Shown here: positions 5,212 to 6,281 of the stretch, piece by piece
Numbering within the stretch: the stretch's first letter is position 1
Layout of the letters: each line of letters opens with the position of its first letter
Assembly (NCBI GenBank): GCA_023139785.1
Contig: JAGLMX010000037.1
Coordinates: forward strand, 1 to 6,281
Origin: Candidatus Aenigmatarchaeota archaeon
GTDB taxonomy: Archaea > EX4484-52 > B79-G9
Length of the DNA stretch: 6,281 bases
Direction: 5' to 3'
Translations under genes and position numbers: made by a program
Notes under the pieces: model-generated
What the model was told of the DNA's origin: nothing
Database searches by the model: none
What the model saw: only the letters and a program-made list of their open reading frames with translations

Positions 5212-5316
5212 ATGGACAAATCTAACCAAAAAGAGATCTTTTTTGAAATGCACAATGCTCTTTATCAGCGCATGTTTAAATTCATTAAGAATGCATTGAA
5301 GTGGTATAAACTGTAG
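5212..5316 (+). CDS. Small ORF, 34-residue basic amphipathic peptide
   Basis: ATG 5212 to TAG 5316 encodes 34 residues, beginning MDKSNQKEIFFEMHN and ending MFKFIKNALKWYKL. It has an SD (GAGGT) at 9-base spacing and ends 9 bases before the convergent HEPN stop. Hydrophobic residues (I9, F10, M13, L17, M21, F22, I25, A28, L29, Y32) recur every 3-4 positions while Lys and Arg fill the other face, so the C-terminal two thirds should form one amphipathic, positively charged helix. Such peptides can be membrane-active, can bind nucleic acid, or can cap a partner protein. Nothing in the sequence decides between these. It could also be a chance frame or the remnant of a longer gene. The SD and the clean spacing argue for a real gene. 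Confidence 0.4.
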   Translation: MDKSNQKEIFFEMHNALYQRMFKFIKNALKWYKL

Positions 5317-5325
5317 TCATTTGTC

Positions 5326-5706
5326 TTATCTAATCTGGATTTTCACCCAGTCAAGAAACCTGCGCGAGCGTATCAAAAGAAGGTTCGCCTCCTTTTCGGT
5401 TGTCTCTTTTTCAGTGTACCCATATGTTCCTCTTTTTTCAAGAGCTTCTGCCACGGCTTCCTTTTTATTTTCCTTGCTTAATGCGGCCTGAACATGTAGT
5501 GATATTGCCTCTCTATGATCCTTGCTCGCCCTTTTTCCGAGATTGAAAATACAGAATGCATCATTTGCGAGAATTATTGCCTGCGATGAATCAAAAACAC
5601 ATGCATTAAGCCTTTTTTTCTGGTAGTTTTCAAGGGATGATGAATAAAACTCTTCTGCCTTTTTCAGAAACTTTGAAGCATCTTCTTTTCGTGTTTCTCT
5701 TACCAT
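5326..5706 (-). CDS. HEPN domain protein (toxin-like RNase partner of the nucleotidyltransferase)
   Basis: The 126-residue all-helical protein has the HEPN layout. Helix 1 (about 8-29) begins D-A-S-K-F-L-K-K-A-E-E-F-Y. Helix 2 (about 31-55) contains N-A-C-V-F-D-S-S-Q-A-I-I-L-A-N-D-A. The Rx4H motif follows as R59-A-S-K-D-H64, and the last helix contains A-N-L-L-L-I-R-S-R-R-F-L-D-W. In HEPN ribonucleases the R and H cleave RNA at the dimer interface. In the HepT/MntA type the cognate nucleotidyltransferase AMPylates a Tyr two residues after the His (RX4HXY). Here that position is Glu66, so the control must differ, or another Tyr is used (Y95 or Y97). The start ATG 5706 overlaps the upstream MNT stop by 7 bases and has an SD, GGAGG, at 5718-5714, so the pair is coupled. 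RNA cleavage activity is inferred from the family. Confidence 0.85.
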   Translation of the reverse strand: MVRETRKEDASKFLKKAEEFYSSSLENYQKKRLNACVFDSSQAIILANDAFCIFNLGKRASKDHREAISLHVQAALSKENKKEAVAEALEKRGTYGYTEKETTEKEANLLLIRSRRFLDWVKIQIR

Positions 5707-6281
5707 ATTAGCTCCTCCAGATTTTTTCCATATAAAAGCTTGTTTGTGGCAGTCACCTTAAGGACAAACTCTTCTCCTTTCTTTGCCTTTTCCTTAAATT
5801 CTCGAACAGTCATCCAGAAGATTGAAATTCGGATGCCAGAGTCTTCGCTTAGCTTAGCAGAGATTTCGTAAAGTTTGTCCTCATCTGGTTTGCATTTAAA
5901 CAATAATATAAAATCCACATCGCTCCCGGGCTTCAAGCCATTTAGGCTTGAGCCGTATCTTGCGATACTTACAGGACTTAGCTTTATTATCTCTTTTTTC
6001 AATTTATTTTCAATATCAATAATGAGCTTTTCTTCTTGCTTTAATGTAGCGAATACCGCATTTGCAAGTTTTGTTGAAGATGATTTGTAAAGCACACTTT
6101 TTCCGACGTTTCTGCTGGTTAGCAAACCATTTTCCTCCAAAGCCCTCATGCATTCACTGGCCCGTGATTTTGAAATTTCTAGTTTTCTGGCCACATGCGA
6201 AACATGCATGGGCGCTTTTTCTTCTGAAAAAAGTTTGGCTATCTTTACCTTAACCTTTGTATCCAGTATGTCTTCAAGCAT
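5700..6281 (-). CDS. Winged-helix/minimal nucleotidyltransferase fusion (MNT antitoxin-like), at the right edge
   Basis: Residues 1-70 form a winged helix: a helix with VKVKIAKLF, then the HTH HVSHVARKLEISKSRASECM, then the wing SRNVGKSVLYKSS. After a linker helix (71-101) comes a nucleotidyltransferase core with G110-S111, nine residues, then D121-V-D123, the GSX9DXD signature that holds two metal ligands. The usual third acidic residue is not obvious: the strand IRISIFW (150-156) has S153 near where an Asp might be expected. The protein may therefore bind nucleotide weakly or use another residue. In HEPN-MNT systems this protein is the antitoxin and in some cases AMPylates the HEPN toxin. 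The fused HTH suggests it also represses its own promoter, which lies outside the window. The ATG is the last codon of the window; the M-L-E-D-I-L start is typical of such HTH proteins, but an upstream start cannot be excluded. Gene order is MNT then HEPN. Confidence 0.85.
   Translation of the reverse strand: MLEDILDTKVKVKIAKLFSEEKAPMHVSHVARKLEISKSRASECMRALEENGLLTSRNVGKSVLYKSSSTKLANAVFATLKQEEKLIIDIENKLKKEIIKLSPVSIARYGSSLNGLKPGSDVDFILLFKCKPDEDKLYEISAKLSEDSGIRISIFWMTVREFKEKAKKGEEFVLKVTATNKLLYGKNLEELIW
5714..5718 (-). promoter_or_regulatory. SD of the HEPN gene inside the end of the MNT gene
   Basis: CCTCC on the plus strand reads GGAGG on the minus strand, 7 bases before ATG 5706. It lies within the last codons of the nucleotidyltransferase and fixes the HEPN start. 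Confidence 0.7.

Noticed and set aside
5875..6253. Plus-strand frames opposite the nucleotidyltransferase
   Set aside because: The minus-strand protein has clear HTH and GSX9DXD motifs, so these are antisense shadows.

Overview
The window looks archaeal. Its promoters carry TATA-like boxes instead of bacterial -35/-10 pairs. One large gene starts about 26 bases from its TATA box with no ribosome binding site, as expected for a leaderless archaeal mRNA. Other starts have Shine-Dalgarno matches of the archaeal GGTG/GGAGG type. Candidate terminators are bare T-runs. A wHTH-nucleotidyltransferase/HEPN pair and a very large Cys-rich membrane protein with no recognised family would fit a small-genome or DPANN-type archaeon, but no marker gene proves the lineage.

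Layout from left to right. (1) At the left edge, on the minus strand, are the first 38 codons of a gene whose N-terminus resembles AbiEi-type antitoxin regulators. (2) A 121-base divergent promoter region follows. It holds a 37-bp imperfect palindrome over the predicted start of the AbiEi-like transcript, plus a TATA box facing each way. (3) A plus-strand gene (238-1227) encodes a soluble 329-residue protein of unknown function with a faint PP2C-like look. (4) Converging on it, with a 13-bp tail-to-tail overlap, is a 1126-residue minus-strand membrane protein (1215-4595). It has two Cys-rich parts separated by a lysine-rich middle that is almost free of Cys. (5) About 620 bases without a convincing gene (4596-5211) are unusually rich in hairpins. 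Two of these share the arm-TCC-TTTA-GG-arm design known from IS200/IS605/TnpB element ends and differ by a compensating base-pair change. (6) A small plus-strand ORF of 34 codons (5212-5316) has its own SD and TATA-like box. (7) On the minus strand is an overlapping two-gene module: a winged-helix nucleotidyltransferase fusion (5700-6281, reaching the window edge) followed by a HEPN protein (5326-5706).

How the genes may work together: the MNT/HEPN pair is a likely toxin-antitoxin or defence module, translationally coupled by a 7-base overlap. The AbiEi-like start at the other edge may belong to a second such module. The surface protein, the unknown 329-residue protein and the palindrome-rich stretch lie between them, so the window reads as an accessory region with a possible mobile-element remnant. 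No metabolic pathway is visible.
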